Below, one piece after another: positions 1 through 10,358 of a stretch of 33,665 bases of DNA. Within the stretch, counting starts at the first letter, position 1. Each line of letters starts with the position of its first letter. A program made the position numbers and the translations under genes. Origin of the DNA: Teratosphaeria epicoccoides (lineage: Eukaryota > Ascomycota > Dothideomycetes > Mycosphaerellales > Teratosphaeriaceae); NCBI GenBank assembly GCA_021401465.1, contig JADDMT010000218.1, forward strand, positions 1 through 33,665, read 5' to 3'. Below the pieces are notes generated by a model. That model saw only the letters and a list, made by a program, of their open reading frames with translations. It did not search any database and was not told the DNA's origin.

Positions 1-604
1 CATTTATACTTAGAGGGCACCCGCACTATATGCGTACTATGGCGAAGGTCTCGACCCTAACGGTTAGCACCTTCAAGATCTTCTAGACTAAGTCTGCGAT
101 CAGACCTAGACAAACGTTTTCGCCTGTCAGTAGAGAGTCGAAGCGAACGCCGCCGTGAGAACGGTTAGCAGTCACGGTAAAGCACGAGAGGGCGCCGAGC
201 AGGTAGGCGAGTGCCTCGCGGTACTTAGCCTGTAGCCTGTTTATAGTCGGAGTGCCTTTAGCAATCCCCTCGTCGCGCGCACTCTAGAAGTCATCGATGT
301 TACGGCAGAGCTAGTTGTACTCGCCGTACACCTCTTCAGGGAGGTCTTGGCATTTTTGATGCTTGCTATTGCAGTTGACATAATTGCGGTAGACACTGCC
401 CTCATCAAACCTGCTAACGTAGATCTCGGCTACGCTTCGGTTAGTACAAGTCACGCATACCTCGCGGGTAGGGGACACCTTACTAACACGCGGAGGAGAG
501 ATGTGTGCAGCTTGGCTACTAAGGTTGTCGAGGCATCGTCGACACGAGCGATAATCGCGGGCAGAGCGAGTAGCGTCGAACTTAGTCTGCAGCACATAAG
601 CCAT
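1..604 (-). pseudogene. Opposite-strand accessory ORF of element A (N-terminal 201 codons)
   Basis: The frame starts at ATG 604-602 and runs left past the window edge. The leader before the ATG is a CAAT-rich stretch, typical of fungal 5' UTRs. A TAG at 313-311 interrupts it after 97 codons, and further TAG codons follow in the same frame, all explicable by CAG-to-TAG change. The N-terminal part is cysteine-rich: Cys at residues 21, 24, 50, 53, 78 and 85, plus Tyr at 62, 72 and 75 in TAC or TAT codons that could have been TGC or TGT. Counting Tyr62 and Tyr75 as former Cys gives C-x2-C-x8-C-x12-C-x2-C-x6-C, close to a fungal Zn2Cys6 cluster. I do not recognise the family. The same frame is present in B and C with equal length, which argues for a real former gene. 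Its function is unknown. Confidence 0.65.
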
Positions 605-1388
605 TATAGCTAAGACAGGTTGATTGATCTTGATTGATTGATTGAAGAAAAAGGAGCTCTAGTACAGACCTACAGACACAGCAAGGTGCAAGCTAAGCGA
701 AGTAGGAGCGGAGGTTGATGTTAGTGTCTTAGAACAGGAAAGTTTAGGAAGCGACGAGGTTTTTATACCCTCTGACAGCCCCCCTGTTGCCTACCGCAAC
801 CGTTGAGCTAGTGACTCGAACTACATGCGCAGAGCACCTGCCTCTAGTTAACTTACAAGGGGACCGAATGATGCAATAACGGATAACGCGGCCGTCACGC
901 ATGTGCGCCGACCGCACTCGTGCTAGCCTACTAGCATGGAAATGTGACGAGGCCCGCGCTAGGAGCGCGCTCCTGCCGTTTCGAGCGGCGCGCGCAGAGC
1001 GTCCGCGCACTTTCCTACTACCCCGAGGTTCTACGACACGTTCTTCACGGTCACGACTAAATAGGGACGGCCAAGCTACTTGGCGAGGCTGGCGCGCATG
1101 CTCGCCCTATAATTTCAAGGATTGACTGAAGTACGTACTCGTGGTTTCCTGATATCTTGATCCGCATGTGAAGCGAAGGTGTTGCGAAGCTGCCTAACAT
1201 GTAACAGATTGAAACCCGCCCGAGTTAGCAGCCTCCGCCCTGTACTCGCTACGAAGGTGTTAAAGTGTGCGCATGACACATGTTACGCAGGCTATCTACC
1301 TATTCACCCTTGCGCGGTATGAGCGTGCTACATCCCGTACCCTATATGTTCCGCGTGCGTCACTTAGTAAGGCTAGGGACATCCTCAT
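605..1388 (-). promoter_or_regulatory. Leader and likely promoter region of the accessory ORF in A
   Basis: About 780 bp separate the accessory ATG from the polypurine tract. A TTGA microsatellite lies at about 620-644, and read on the minus strand it gives the CAAT-rich leader just before the ATG. No convincing open frame of this region's own is visible; the short frames here are not matched by clean frames in C. By position it is the place for a promoter driving minus-strand transcription. That is inference, as I see no certain TATA box. Confidence 0.35.
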
Positions 1389-1402
1389 AGGAGGAGGGGC
1401 AG
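1389..1402 (+). other. Polypurine tract of element A
   Basis: An almost pure purine run (AGGAGGAGGGGCAG) ends immediately before the LTR start at 1,403. This is the expected place for the plus-strand primer of an LTR retrotransposon. The same run stands before the 3' LTR of element C. Confidence 0.75.
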
Positions 1403-1762
1403 TGATACGGTTGATACTAGGGGACCATTTGAACCGCATGGGTTCTAATGGCCGCCCTTGGCATGTAGCGACCCTGCTACATATGGCAAGGGGGTCCTTC
1501 GTACATACGTTAGCTCGTATGTCGTCCGAGTGGGATCAGTTGTCGACGTAGGACGCCCCCACGTCGCTGACCCTACGGTACCCCTACGGGGTTGGGCTCG
1601 GACATGCTTTCCCTAATTAAGGAGCGTCGGGGGTTATAAGCACCCTTAGCGCCACCTCTGCGATAAGCAGAAAGCAGCGCTGTCTTGTACCTACTAAAAG
1701 GTCGGATTACTCTGTCACACTGCGAGATATTTTCATATCATATAGCACATACATCTATATTA
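1403..1762 (+). repeat. 3' LTR of element A (360 bp)
   Basis: It begins TGATACGG and ends TATATTA, where the last two bases are presumably CA turned into TA by RIP. It matches the LTRs at 8,181-8,540, 10,364-10,722, 18,172-18,531 and 31,264-31,620 and the fragments at 33,368 and 33,528. A TATAAG box lies at 1,635-1,640. The 9-mer AGAAAGCAG at 1,669-1,677 is complementary to the sequence just after the 5' LTRs of this family. The LTR holds a series of inverted repeats (see findings). With G it forms a subfamily marked by GGACCATTTGAACC where the other copies have a variant of GGGCCATTAGAACC. Confidence 0.92.
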
Positions 1763-2950
1763 AATAGCAAGCATCAAAAATGCTAAGACCTCCCTAAAGA
1801 GGTGTATAGTAAGTATAACTAGCTCTGCTGTAACATTAATGACTTCTAGAGTACGCGCGACAAGGGGATTACTAAAGGTACTCTGACTATAAATAGGCTA
1901 TAGGCTAAGTACTAGGAGGTACTCGCCTACCTGCTTAGTACCCTCTCGTGCTTTACTGCAACTACTAACTGTTCTCACGGCAGTGTTTGCTTCGACTCTC
2001 TACTAACAGGCAAAAACGTTTGTCTAGGTCTAATTGCAGACTTGGTCTAGAAGATGTTAAAGGTACTAACTATTAAGGTCGAGACCTTCGCTATAGTACG
2101 CATATAGTGTAGGTACCCTCTAAGTATAAAGGCTGACTTTCTCCGCTAGGCTAACGTTAGCGTTAAGAAATATCCGACTAGCTGTTAGCATTAGCAACTC
2201 GGGGCCCTTGCCTCTATTAACGATGACTTTAAGACACAGATAATCTGTAAGAAGGTTTTTAAGCAATTCACTGTCCCCGCTGCTAAGGCTACGCCCTAAC
2301 GCCGTACTAAGAGGCAGCCTACCTCTAAGCTAGTCCTAAGGACTAAGCTGTAAGTTACTTACTTAAATCTTGTCGCGTGCGTATAGCTAACACATTGTAG
2401 CGCCGCTGCCTACGCCGCCTCGACGCTACTATCTAAGAAGAAGAAGAAGGCTAGGGCCAAAATTAAGGTTAGCGACAAGGAAGCCGAACCTTCCCTGCTT
2501 GCGATCTGTACTACGTCCGCTAAGACACTAAGGCACAAGCCTCTAGGCTAGATCTTTGAGGATAAGGAGGATGACGACGTCTAGGATACCTTCGGTCCTA
2601 ACGTGATCCCTTCGCGCTATAGTGTTGCTACACTAGTTACGCCTAAGGGAGACACTAAGTCTAATGATATAGTCGACACTTATGTTAAGAAGCGCAAGAT
2701 GATCTTAAGGGCCGAGCGTAATAGCCGCAAGCGCGCCTAAGTCTCTTCGCCTTCTAATGCTAAGGATGAGGTAGTTGTTACGACTAGGCGCGGTAAGGAT
2801 ATCGCTAGCTCTCTAGCTACTATAGGCTCTAAAGACGAGCTCCCTTGCAACCTACTAAAGAAGAAGATACTAGCCTCTCTTTGTAGCGTTACTACTCCTG
2901 TTACTCCTAGTCGCTTCAGGGTGTTTAGTAGACCCCGTGCAGGTAGGTAG
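1763..2950 (+). pseudogene. Accessory ORF of element B, C-terminal 395 codons
   Basis: The frame opens at 1,763 where element A interrupts it, in the cysteine-rich N-terminal region at the codon equal to residue 79 of A's copy. It ends at TAG 2,948-2,950. That is 396 codons including the stop, exactly the length of the same stretch in C, so no net indel has accumulated. Many TAA and TAG codons interrupt it. The C-terminal third is rich in Lys and Arg, with a nuclear-localisation-like cluster, and short of recognisable catalytic motifs. The terminal TAG is shared with C but might itself come from CAG, because the frame stays gene-like for some codons beyond it. Function unknown. Confidence 0.6.
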
Positions 2951-3165
2951 TCCCTAGTAGACCGTAACAAGAAAGACTCTTCTGCTTCAGGTTTAGTTAG
3001 GAAGCCCCTAACTAGTAGTCGCTAAGTATTAGCTACAAAGCTAATCCGAGTATGTCTCTTGTTCTCCTTAGGTTTATTCTAGGTGTGCCTTTAGGCATCA
3101 ATGATATATAAGTAGGGCGTTTGCTTCTTGTTATTACTTTGCGTGTTATGCACTACATACATGTG
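2951..3165. other. Short gap between convergent frames of element B
   Basis: About 215 bp separate the 3' ends of the accessory frame (plus strand) and gag-pol (minus strand). The same spacing is found in C (15,737-15,951). It presumably holds the two 3' ends of the transcripts. I see no terminator signal I would defend. Confidence 0.4.
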
Positions 3166-6100
3166 TTAAGAATTCTGCTCTAAAACTCTTATCTTCCTAC
3201 GAATCGACCTTCTTAAGCCCTGCTTACGCCTCCTCTACTCTTCGAATTCACGAATAGCTTCTAGAGCGTTCTTGTAGTCTTTAGCTAGAACCTATTATGT
3301 GTACTTAGGTAGGTATCCTTTCTACTTTACTAGATAGTACGTTACGCCTTTACGCCGCATACTGTCCTTAATACCCTCGACTTCCTACTCTTCGTTCTCT
3401 TCTGCTACTAGCATTAGGTCCGCAGGCTCTTCGCCCTCGCGCTATACCTATGGTTCGAGTAGAGATACATAGAAGATGTTATGTACATAATACGACAATA
3501 GCAATAATAGCTAGTATGCCTGCGAGCCTATCGCGTCATGTATCCGGAAGGGTCTAACGAACCTTAGCGTTATCTTCTTACTTAGAAGTTTCAGCTTAAG
3601 ATTCTTCGTTAATAGTAACACCTTCGTACTAACTACGTACTACATCGGTTTAGCATAGGCGTTATTATGTTTAATCTAGGATTCTAGGGCCTTTTTCTAG
3701 TGTTCTATTAGCACTAAATGTACCTCGCGCATACGCCACGCTAATTCCGCGGCAGCTGGCACCCTCTCCTTAGAAGACTCGTCCTGAGGCGGTTCTAGGT
3801 GTATTTCTAGATCGAAGCTATAAAGAATCTGAAATGGCGACATGCGTATAGTAGCATACACGCTGTTATTAACTACAAATTCCGCCATAGGAATTACGTC
3901 GGCCTAGGCATCCTAGTCCTTAGCGTAGTAGCACTAAAGGTACTACTTAAGAGTCTAGTTCATACGTTTAGTCTAACTATTAGTCTGTAGATAGAATGCT
4001 ATACTTAGGTAGTACTTAACACGCGCCTTAAACACAAATTCTTGCTAGTATTTACTAGTAAAGACAGAACCTTAATCTGATAGGATACTTCAGGAGACAC
4101 TAAAGCGCTATATAACTTTGTCACAAAGTAGTCGCGTAAGCTCGCTACTTGTGCACTTTTTCATACATAGGATAAAGACATTTATCTTCGAGTATTAGTC
4201 GACTACTATAAGGACAGCATTAACTACATTGCCTCTCTACTTTACTAGCGGCAAATTAGTGATAAAATCTATAGTTAAGTCTTGCCATAGTCTCTCTAGT
4301 AGTAGGAGCGCCTAAGCATTGCCATAGGGGCAATAGCGCCGAGATTTGCTAATCTAGCATGTCTAGCAGGATTTGACATAGTTAGAGACATCCTGTTCTA
4401 GCGTTAGCTACTAGTATTTACGTCCGAGAAGCGCGTTCGTCTTCTCTACGCCAAAATAGCCTGCAAGTTCATTGTCATGATAAATACAGAGGAGCTGCGA
4501 ACAGAGTATGTAGTTAGTAGGTACGTAGAGCCTATTGTCAAAGTACTATAAGTTGCCTGACTTAGTCTAGTACTTTAGACTACCTGTAGTGTCCTAGAGG
4601 GCTACACCCTTATTAATTAACTCCGGTTCTCGCTCTTGCAACCGCTAAATAAGTCTCGAGACTTCTTTAAAGGGTTCTTTAGACATTACATGCTTACCAC
4701 ATGTAAGCTAGTTAACTACCGCATGGATCGAGCTAGACATAGTTGCCACAACCGCTAGATAGGAGGGTTTGTCGCTAGCGGAGGCTGTAAGGCCCTATTA
4801 GACCTGTAGTTAACCTATAAGAGGAGCTAATAACAGATCGCTACCCTAAACTACAAGCTTCGTTTGTAGCGTAAGGAGAAGCTGTTAGTTACCCTACTCC
4901 CTAGTGTTGTAGTCTAGTTGTCGCGAAGGACTATCGGCTAGATTCGTCTTGCTAGAACGATACTAGATAACGAAGTTAAAGCTAGCGAGGAAAGTCGCCT
5001 ACCTTGCTTACTAACTACTTAGCTACTTTACGCCTATAAAGCCACGAAGGTTGTTATAGTTAGTAAGCACCTTAATAGGGTACGCTACGCCTTCAAGGTA
5101 GTGTCGGTACTCCTTGAAGCTGTCAACAATAGCTAAAAGCTCTTAGTCGTAAGTCTTGTAGTCAATCTTAGCGCCCTACATCTTTCGCGACTAGAAGGTA
5201 ATTAGGTACTATTACGCACTACCTTCGTACGACTAGAGCTGCGATATAATTGCGGCTCTTGCGAATTTTGAAGCGTCGGTCTCTATTTAGATCTTCGTAG
5301 TAGGGTCAAAGTACTAAAGTATAGGCGTAGTTTAAAAAGCTACTTTAAGTTTAGAGAAAGCCTTACTCTAAGCCTCCTCCTAAGGCACTATCCCTAGCTT
5401 TTTTCCTTAAATCGCGCCTATTGCGAGGGCCGTAAGGGGGGCCACAATCTTCAAGTAGGATCGTATGAATCTGTAATAGAAGTTAGTAAATCCTAGGAAT
5501 ACCTATACTTCTTAGAGGGTAGTTAGCTATAGCTACTCCGTAATTACAGACACCCTTTAGTCATCTATGATGACTCCTTCTATAGAGACGATGTATCTAA
5601 GAAACTTAATCCTATTTGTTAGGAATGAGTACTTCTTTAGGTTTATATACAGAGCGAACCTGCGGAGCTGTTTAAGTACTATCCTTAGATGCTAAATATG
5701 CTCCTCCTTTAAGTCAGAGTAGACTAGTATATTGTCTAAATATACTACGTAGCAGGTGTCAACGAGGCTAGCTAGGGCCTAGTTAATATACGCTTAGAAT
5801 GTCGCTAGTGCGTTAGTTAAGCTAATTAGCATTACTATATACTTAAAGTGTCTATACTACGTTCGGAACGTAGTCTTCTACTTGTTGCCCTTTCGGATCG
5901 GTATCTAGTAGTAGGCGTCCTTTAAGTTAATAGACAAGAAGATAGCAGCGCGACTAAGGCGGTCAAGCGTCTCACTAATAAGTAGTAGGGGGTAGCGGTT
6001 CTTCTAAGTTACTACGTTAAGGCTCCTATAGTTAACGTATAGGCAGAGTATGTTATCCTTCTTTAGGACAAACATAACTAACGCTCTAGCCTCGCTGTCG

Positions 6101-7906
6101 CTTTGTCAGATCTACGCGTTCCTTTACGCCTTGTAGAGGTAGTCTCGAAGTGTTTCAAGCTACGATTCTGACATAGGGTATAGAGGTTAATGTAGAGGAT
6201 TATAACCCTCCTTAAGGTTAATCGCATGTTCTACGTCTAGGGCCTAGGCATAGGCCGCAGCCTCGACGTCGAAAATATCGGCGTATTCCTCTAACTTAGG
6301 CAGAAGGGTAACGTCTTCCTTAATGTTCTATATGTAGACCGCATACACGCATTAGACCTTCTTTATGTCCTTGTAGAAGCTATGTGCGTCACGTATCCTT
6401 ACTATAGGAACTTCGCCTATAGAGCTATAGAACTAATTATTAGTAGCTCTATTAACAACGACTCCCTGCTTGTAGCGCTAAGGGCGGCCGAGTAGGAGCT
6501 CTTTATTAGGAACGTCTTTAGCGTAGAAGACTTCGTTAGTCTTACGTACTTCTCCTAAGGAGTCTGCGAGTTAGAGGCGTAGGTTGTACGCGCCTTAAGC
6601 CGCTACGCCTTCGCCTCGAAAGGACCTTATAGTAGGTAGCAGGGCTCCTAGGATCGGCTTTAAACCAAGCTATACGATTACCTACTAGGGTATCACATTA
6701 ACTTCCGCAAGGTCATCTAACATGTAGTCTACTAGCTTAAGCAAGCTATTGACTTAGATCGTACTAGATAGGCGTTAGGCAGGCCACGAGTCTACACTAT
6801 TAGTAACAGATAGCTTAGATACCCGCGGTAGCTATTCGGTTGTCTTAGGCTTGTCCTTCTTTTGCCTCCCCTCTAGGGAGGTTTCAGACACCTTGCTTAC
6901 GTTCTTCCTATTACTTCGTTTAGGATAGCGAGCTACCTAGTAGTCCCTCGCTCTATAGATGTAGCAGCTGCTTAGAGGCTTCTCGCTACTATCTTTAGGC
7001 TTAGGGAGCTTGCTCCTCTAGAATGAACTACTGTGTTAGACATTACCCTTAGGGCGCTTGTAATAGCGGCCCTTTAGTAGGTCCTTAGGGCTTAAACGCT
7101 TATTATCCTTGCCGCCTAATTTCCTATTTTGCTTCAAGGTAATCTCTATACATGTCGTAAGGGACACGAGGTCTTGCCGAGTTGTCGGAAGTTCATGAAA
7201 AGTCATGATTATGTTCTGAAGATTGTCATCAAGTTTGACGAGTAGGTGCTATACGCGTTACGTCTTAGTATAGGGTAGCATCTGTCCCTTAAGCGTAGCG
7301 AGGTAGGTAGCGAAGCTAGAGGTTATTTGTCCCTTCCCCTACTTAGCCTTCTTATACTCGACAGACATAGTAAGGGCATAGTTCCCTAGATCCTCGACCT
7401 AGTCGACATAGAACTAGCGAAAGTCTGCCTATGTATACATTCTGTTATAGACCTGTATAAGGTCATACCGCTCATGCTAATTATTACGAGGTTCCTTATC
7501 CTCTTCGAGCTACATTACACTAAAGGCAACTTGTTTGCCCTCTATAGAATATCTGCCTAGATTAAGCATAAAAACTGCCTTACATGCCTGCAAGAAAATT
7601 CGAGCCTCCTTTAAGGTGTCTCCCTTAAATGGCTTTAGGTTACGTGCGTTACGACTGCCTCCTAGTTAGCCTATCATGGCCCTGAATTTAGGCACTAGAT
7701 TTGTAGGCACATGTAGAGAGTCTGCGCCTACTAGGGAGTTGTCTTCGCAGGTCCCTAGTGTAAAATCTCGCTAGATTTCTTCGTCTGCTAGTTCATTAGT
7801 ACTACTTATAGCGACATCTTTGTCGTCCTCGCCGTTGTCGCTACTAGAAGGGGTGCGGCTCTAGCTCTAGTTTACAAGGCAGTTAAGCGACCTAATCGAC
7901 AATCAT
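3166..7906 (-). pseudogene. gag-pol of element B, RIP-inactivated
   Basis: Read on the minus strand from ATG 7,906 to TAA 3,168-3,166, this is the counterpart of gag-pol in C. In order it shows gag (FKGDTLKEA-type capsid region near 7,630), a decayed zinc knuckle near 6,950, a protease-like D-x-x-A-E-V-N-V-I at about 6,717, reverse transcriptase with YLD(D/N)ILVYS near 5,735, RNase H, integrase and a chromodomain near 3,350. The second Asp of the RT YLDD box reads Asn here. One extra base relative to C lies within the first ten or so codons, so either B or C has an indel at the extreme N-terminus. After that the two copies are the same length. Dozens of TAG and TAA codons make it non-functional. 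A 63-codon open piece at 3,888-3,697 is merely an integrase stretch without stops. Confidence 0.88.
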
Positions 7907-8180
7907 GGCTATAAGGGCTAGGTTAATAGTTAGGGTTAGCTGTAGTCCCTATATAGGGGGTCTATTACCTTGTCCGCTACGTAATTAGCCTCTAGCATAA
8001 CCGTCGCTTAATGTAGTGTCGCTCGTAGGGGGTACTTCTACGAGCTAGTTACTTAGGCTAGCTTCGCTATCGCAGGCGCTTAGGATAGCACTTGCTACGC
8101 GTTAGTTGCGAGTTCGTAGTACTCTAGACATATCGTAGTATTCTCTGCTAGACTACAAAGCAGGAGGGAGAAAGTAGAAC

Positions 8181-8540
8181 TAATATAGATATATATGCTA
8201 TATAATATAAAAATATCTCGTAGTGTGACAGAGTAATCCGACCTTTTAATAGGTACAAGATAGCGCTACTTTCTGCTTATTACAGAGGTAGCGCTAAAGG
8301 TGCTTATAACGCCTAATACCCCTTAATTAGGGACAGCATGTCTAAGCCTAACCCTGTAGGGGTACTGTAGGGTTAGTGATATAGGGGCATCCTACGTCAA
8401 ACATTAATCCTACTTAGACGACATACAAGCTAATGTATGTACGAAGGACCCCCTTGCTATATGTAGTAGGGTTACTACATGCTAAGGGTAGACATTAGAA
8501 CCTATGCGGCTCTAATAGCCCCCTAGTATTAACCGTATTA
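8181..8540 (-). repeat. 5' LTR of element B (360 bp)
   Basis: It is the reverse complement of the family LTR: it ends CCGTATTA at 8,540 (the TGATACGG end) and begins TAATATAG at 8,181. On the minus strand it carries the AGAAAGTAG motif, and the leader just inside it (rightmost base 8,177) carries CTACTTTCT, which is perfectly complementary to that motif. The element's leader continues to the gag ATG at 7,906. Confidence 0.92.
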
Positions 8541-9266
8541 CTATGACACTACGTTAATTACACACAAGACAATTAGGTATTACTACTGCCTATAGCATAA
8601 CTTGTACTAAATATTTAACAATCTGAGACTATAAGAGAAACACTATTCTTCGCTAATTTTAGAAAGCATCTGTAGTTATTTAGGGAACAATATTTGTAAC
8701 ATCTACATGCGGATAAGGCAATAGTAGCTTTAGGAGACCTGAAGCAGGTATACAAGGAATTATAGAAGGCAATTACTTAGTCTTAAGAAAGGATTACAGG
8801 ATCGTATAACGCTAAACGAGAAATGGCACCTTAGCTAAAGAGGGGGGATAAGGTCTACCTCCTAACAAAAAATCTGAGAACCTAGAGATTGACTAAGAAA
8901 CTAGACTACGTTAAAGTCAGGCCATTTTTGATTAATGAGCCTAAAGGACTAGTTAACTACTAACTTAAACTACCAGATAACGCAAAAATCTACCTAGTGT
9001 TCTATGTCTCTATGTTAGAACCTACGGACACTAAAACACTATGCTAAGAGACGTTTCACTTCTAACCTAAGCAAGAAAACAAGTTTGAAGTCAAGAAAAT
9101 CCTAGACTAGAAGGGTTAGCGATGTCTCGTAAAATAGAAGGGATACGACAATACCGAAAATACTTAGGAACTAGGAAGTAACCTTACGAACTGCTACTCG
9201 CTTCTGCGACAGTTCCTCTAGAATCGACAAAATCAGAAAAAGAAGGATCTACAAAGAAGTCCTTAG
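8541..9266 (+). pseudogene. Element D pol: integrase C-terminus and chromodomain
   Basis: The frame is set by CTA at 8,541-8,543. The first codons give HYVNYTQDN and later LLPIA, matching the well-known HYVNY-QDNW-x-LLP-A stretch near the end of the integrase core in fungal Gypsy elements. Next comes a GD-x-VYL-x-TKNL-type GPY/F-like region (8,845-8,960), then a chromodomain at about 9,081-9,210 (FEVKKILD, LVK, KGYDNTENT). Stops are TAG or TAA in positions expected from CAG, CAA or TGG. The frame ends at TAG 9,264-9,266 or at TAA shortly after. The N-terminal part has been displaced by the insertion of B. Confidence 0.82.
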
Positions 9267-9318
9267 GAAGGCTATTAAGAGCACTCTAGGTTATAGGAGA
9301 CAGGTTAAGGGACAGCCC

Positions 9319-9755
9319 TTAGGCCGCCTCTTCTTGCCTCTCCTATTCCTCTAGCTCCTCGATGTTCGCAACTTTGACTGTAATAGCATCATCTGCCCTC
9401 TTTTCTACAAGATCTAATTGTTACTATAGGCGTATCTTATAAGCAAACGTAGTCTAAGAGTTTTCATACAATAACTCTACTACCTGCTATGCCTCTTCTA
9501 CGCGCTTTCGAGCCTCCTCCTAGGCCTCGCGCGTACCTCTTATCGCAGATTGCAACCTCTCTTTCTTGGCGCAAAGACAGTTAAATTCCGATTTAGTTAT
9601 TTGTATGTCATAGTACTAACTACGACAAACGTACTCTTTATACTTCCTAGAGCGAGGATGTACCTTGTATACCCGCTTGTTCTTCTTATAGGTAGAGCAT
9701 GCCTTTACTATAATAGACCTGTTTAAATCTAGAAAGTCGGCTAGTTAATAATGAA
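9319..9755 (-). pseudogene. Element D opposite-strand accessory ORF: Zn2Cys6-like motif plus coiled coil
   Basis: The minus-strand frame contains TGC at 9,699-9,697. Counting from that Cys, tyrosine codons TAT or TAC stand at exactly the spacings x2, x6, x8, x2 and x6, so the row reads C-x2-Y-x6-Y-x8-Y-x2-Y-x6-Y. Every one of those Tyr codons could come from TGT or TGC by one TpG-to-TpA change. This is the spacing of a fungal Zn2Cys6 cluster, with Lys and Arg between the positions as usual. A long, charged, Glu/Lys/Arg-rich stretch with heptad character follows, probably a coiled coil of about 90 residues. Several TAG and TAA codons interrupt it. The start is uncertain; the stop is TAA 9,321-9,319, or TAG 9,288-9,286 if the first is RIP-made. 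It lies tail to tail with pol, like the accessory frame of C. Confidence 0.6.
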
Positions 9756-9865
9756 AACAAGTTAAAGACTTTAGGAGGGAATTAGGCATTATAGAAAGCC
9801 ATGATAGCTATGAAGGCAAGCGACCCTAATAACTTAAGAACTAAGCTTCAGGACAAAGCTAGGCT

Positions 9866-9878
9866 AAAAGGGGGATAG
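9866..9878 (+). other. Polypurine tract of element D
   Basis: The purine run AAAAGGGGGATAG directly precedes the LTR start TGTTATAG at 9,879, as expected for the plus-strand primer site. Confidence 0.65.
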
Positions 9879-10358
9879 TGTTATAGTTTAGTCTAAGCCG
9901 CATGTGCCTAGACTAAGGCTACTGATTACAGGCAAGGCTAAGAGCTACAAGCGATTAGTGTAGAGAAACTAAGCATAACTAAGTGTAACTAAGTAACATG
10001 TAATTAGCTTGATTAGTAGCGATTAGTTCTCGCGATTAGTGTAGACAAACTAAGCACGACTAAGCGTAACTAAGTAACATGTAGTTAGCTTGATTAGTAG
10101 CGATTAGTTCTCCTATGTATTTAGGAACGTCGAGATGCCCTTATAGCTTTAAGGCATTTAACTTATGTTATCTACTTACTAATTAGAATTACCTTTGTAC
10201 TAGTCATACTGTCTTAGCTCCCGCTTATGTTAGCTTTCTCTAAAGAAGCCTTAGCTTACACATGATTAAAGTTACCTGACTACTATCTTGAGTAACTATA
10301 ACATAGTACTAGCTTTAGCTTAGTGTTACTAGTATCTAGATAGGCCTTAATAGCGTTA
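9879..10358 (+). repeat. 3' LTR of element D, left part (480 bp)
   Basis: It starts TGTTATAG after the polypurine tract and is interrupted by element C. It should continue from 18,532. No second copy of this LTR lies in the window, so its right end cannot be fixed. Confidence 0.65.
9952..10112 (+). repeat. 81-bp direct tandem repeat in the LTR of element D, two copies
   Basis: Two units start CGATTAGTGTAGA at 9,952 and at 10,033 and both end with GCGATTAGTTCTC. Inside each unit, ACTAAG-type words recur at short intervals. The two units differ mainly by transitions at CpA or TpG sites. Confidence 0.85.

Larger units (their letters stand above)
1..1762 (+). mobile_element. Element A: 3' part of a Ty3/Gypsy chromovirus
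   Basis: This stretch aligns end to end with 16,770-18,531 of the complete element C, so it is the 3' part of another copy, cut by the window edge. It holds part of the opposite-strand accessory frame, a leader region, a polypurine tract and a 360-bp 3' LTR. It keeps many CpA and TpG sites that are TpA in the other copies, so it is the least RIP-mutated long copy here. Its LTR ends at 1,762 and runs directly into element B sequence in the opposite orientation (AATAG at 1,763-1,767). A has therefore inserted into B, and the matching AATAG should lie left of the window. Confidence 0.9.
1763..8540 (-). mobile_element. Element B: reversed, RIP-mutated chromovirus of the same family
   Basis: This is the reverse complement of about 10,364-17,140 of element C. 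Read on the minus strand it runs 5' LTR (8,540-8,181), leader, gag-pol (7,906-3,166), then the convergent accessory frame, which reads on the plus strand. Element A's insertion breaks it at 1,763, and its remaining end with the 3' LTR must lie left of the window. The bases after its outer LTR end, CTATG at 8,541-8,545, are its presumed target duplication inside element D. B and C differ almost only by transitions. I find no net length difference from 7,629 to 3,166 (gag-pol) or from 1,763 to 2,950 (accessory frame). Confidence 0.93.
8541..10358 (+). mobile_element. Element D: 3' part of a second chromovirus family
   Basis: This differs in sequence from the A/B/C family. It carries the integrase C-terminus and a chromodomain (8,541-9,266), a convergent accessory frame (about 9,755-9,319), a polypurine tract (AAAAGGGGGATAG) and an LTR starting TGTTATAG at 9,879. 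Element B interrupts its left side at 8,541 and element C interrupts its LTR at 10,358/10,364. The LTR should resume at 18,532, but I cannot place its end. D is the oldest layer of the nest, since both B and C sit inside it. Confidence 0.8.

Noticed and set aside
744..1010. 88-codon minus-strand frame upstream of the accessory ORF
   Set aside because: Arg/Ala-rich and low in complexity, and the aligned region in C gives no matching frame. It could be an extra exon, but nothing supports that.
1267..1551. 94-codon open frame on the plus strand
   Set aside because: It runs from the leader through the polypurine tract into the LTR of element A and is broken in the other copies.
3697..3888. Open frame read as an independent small gene
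   Set aside because: It is simply a stop-free piece of the integrase region of element B.
9952..10112. CRISPR-like direct repeats
   Set aside because: Only two units, back to back without spacers, inside an LTR of a eukaryotic element.
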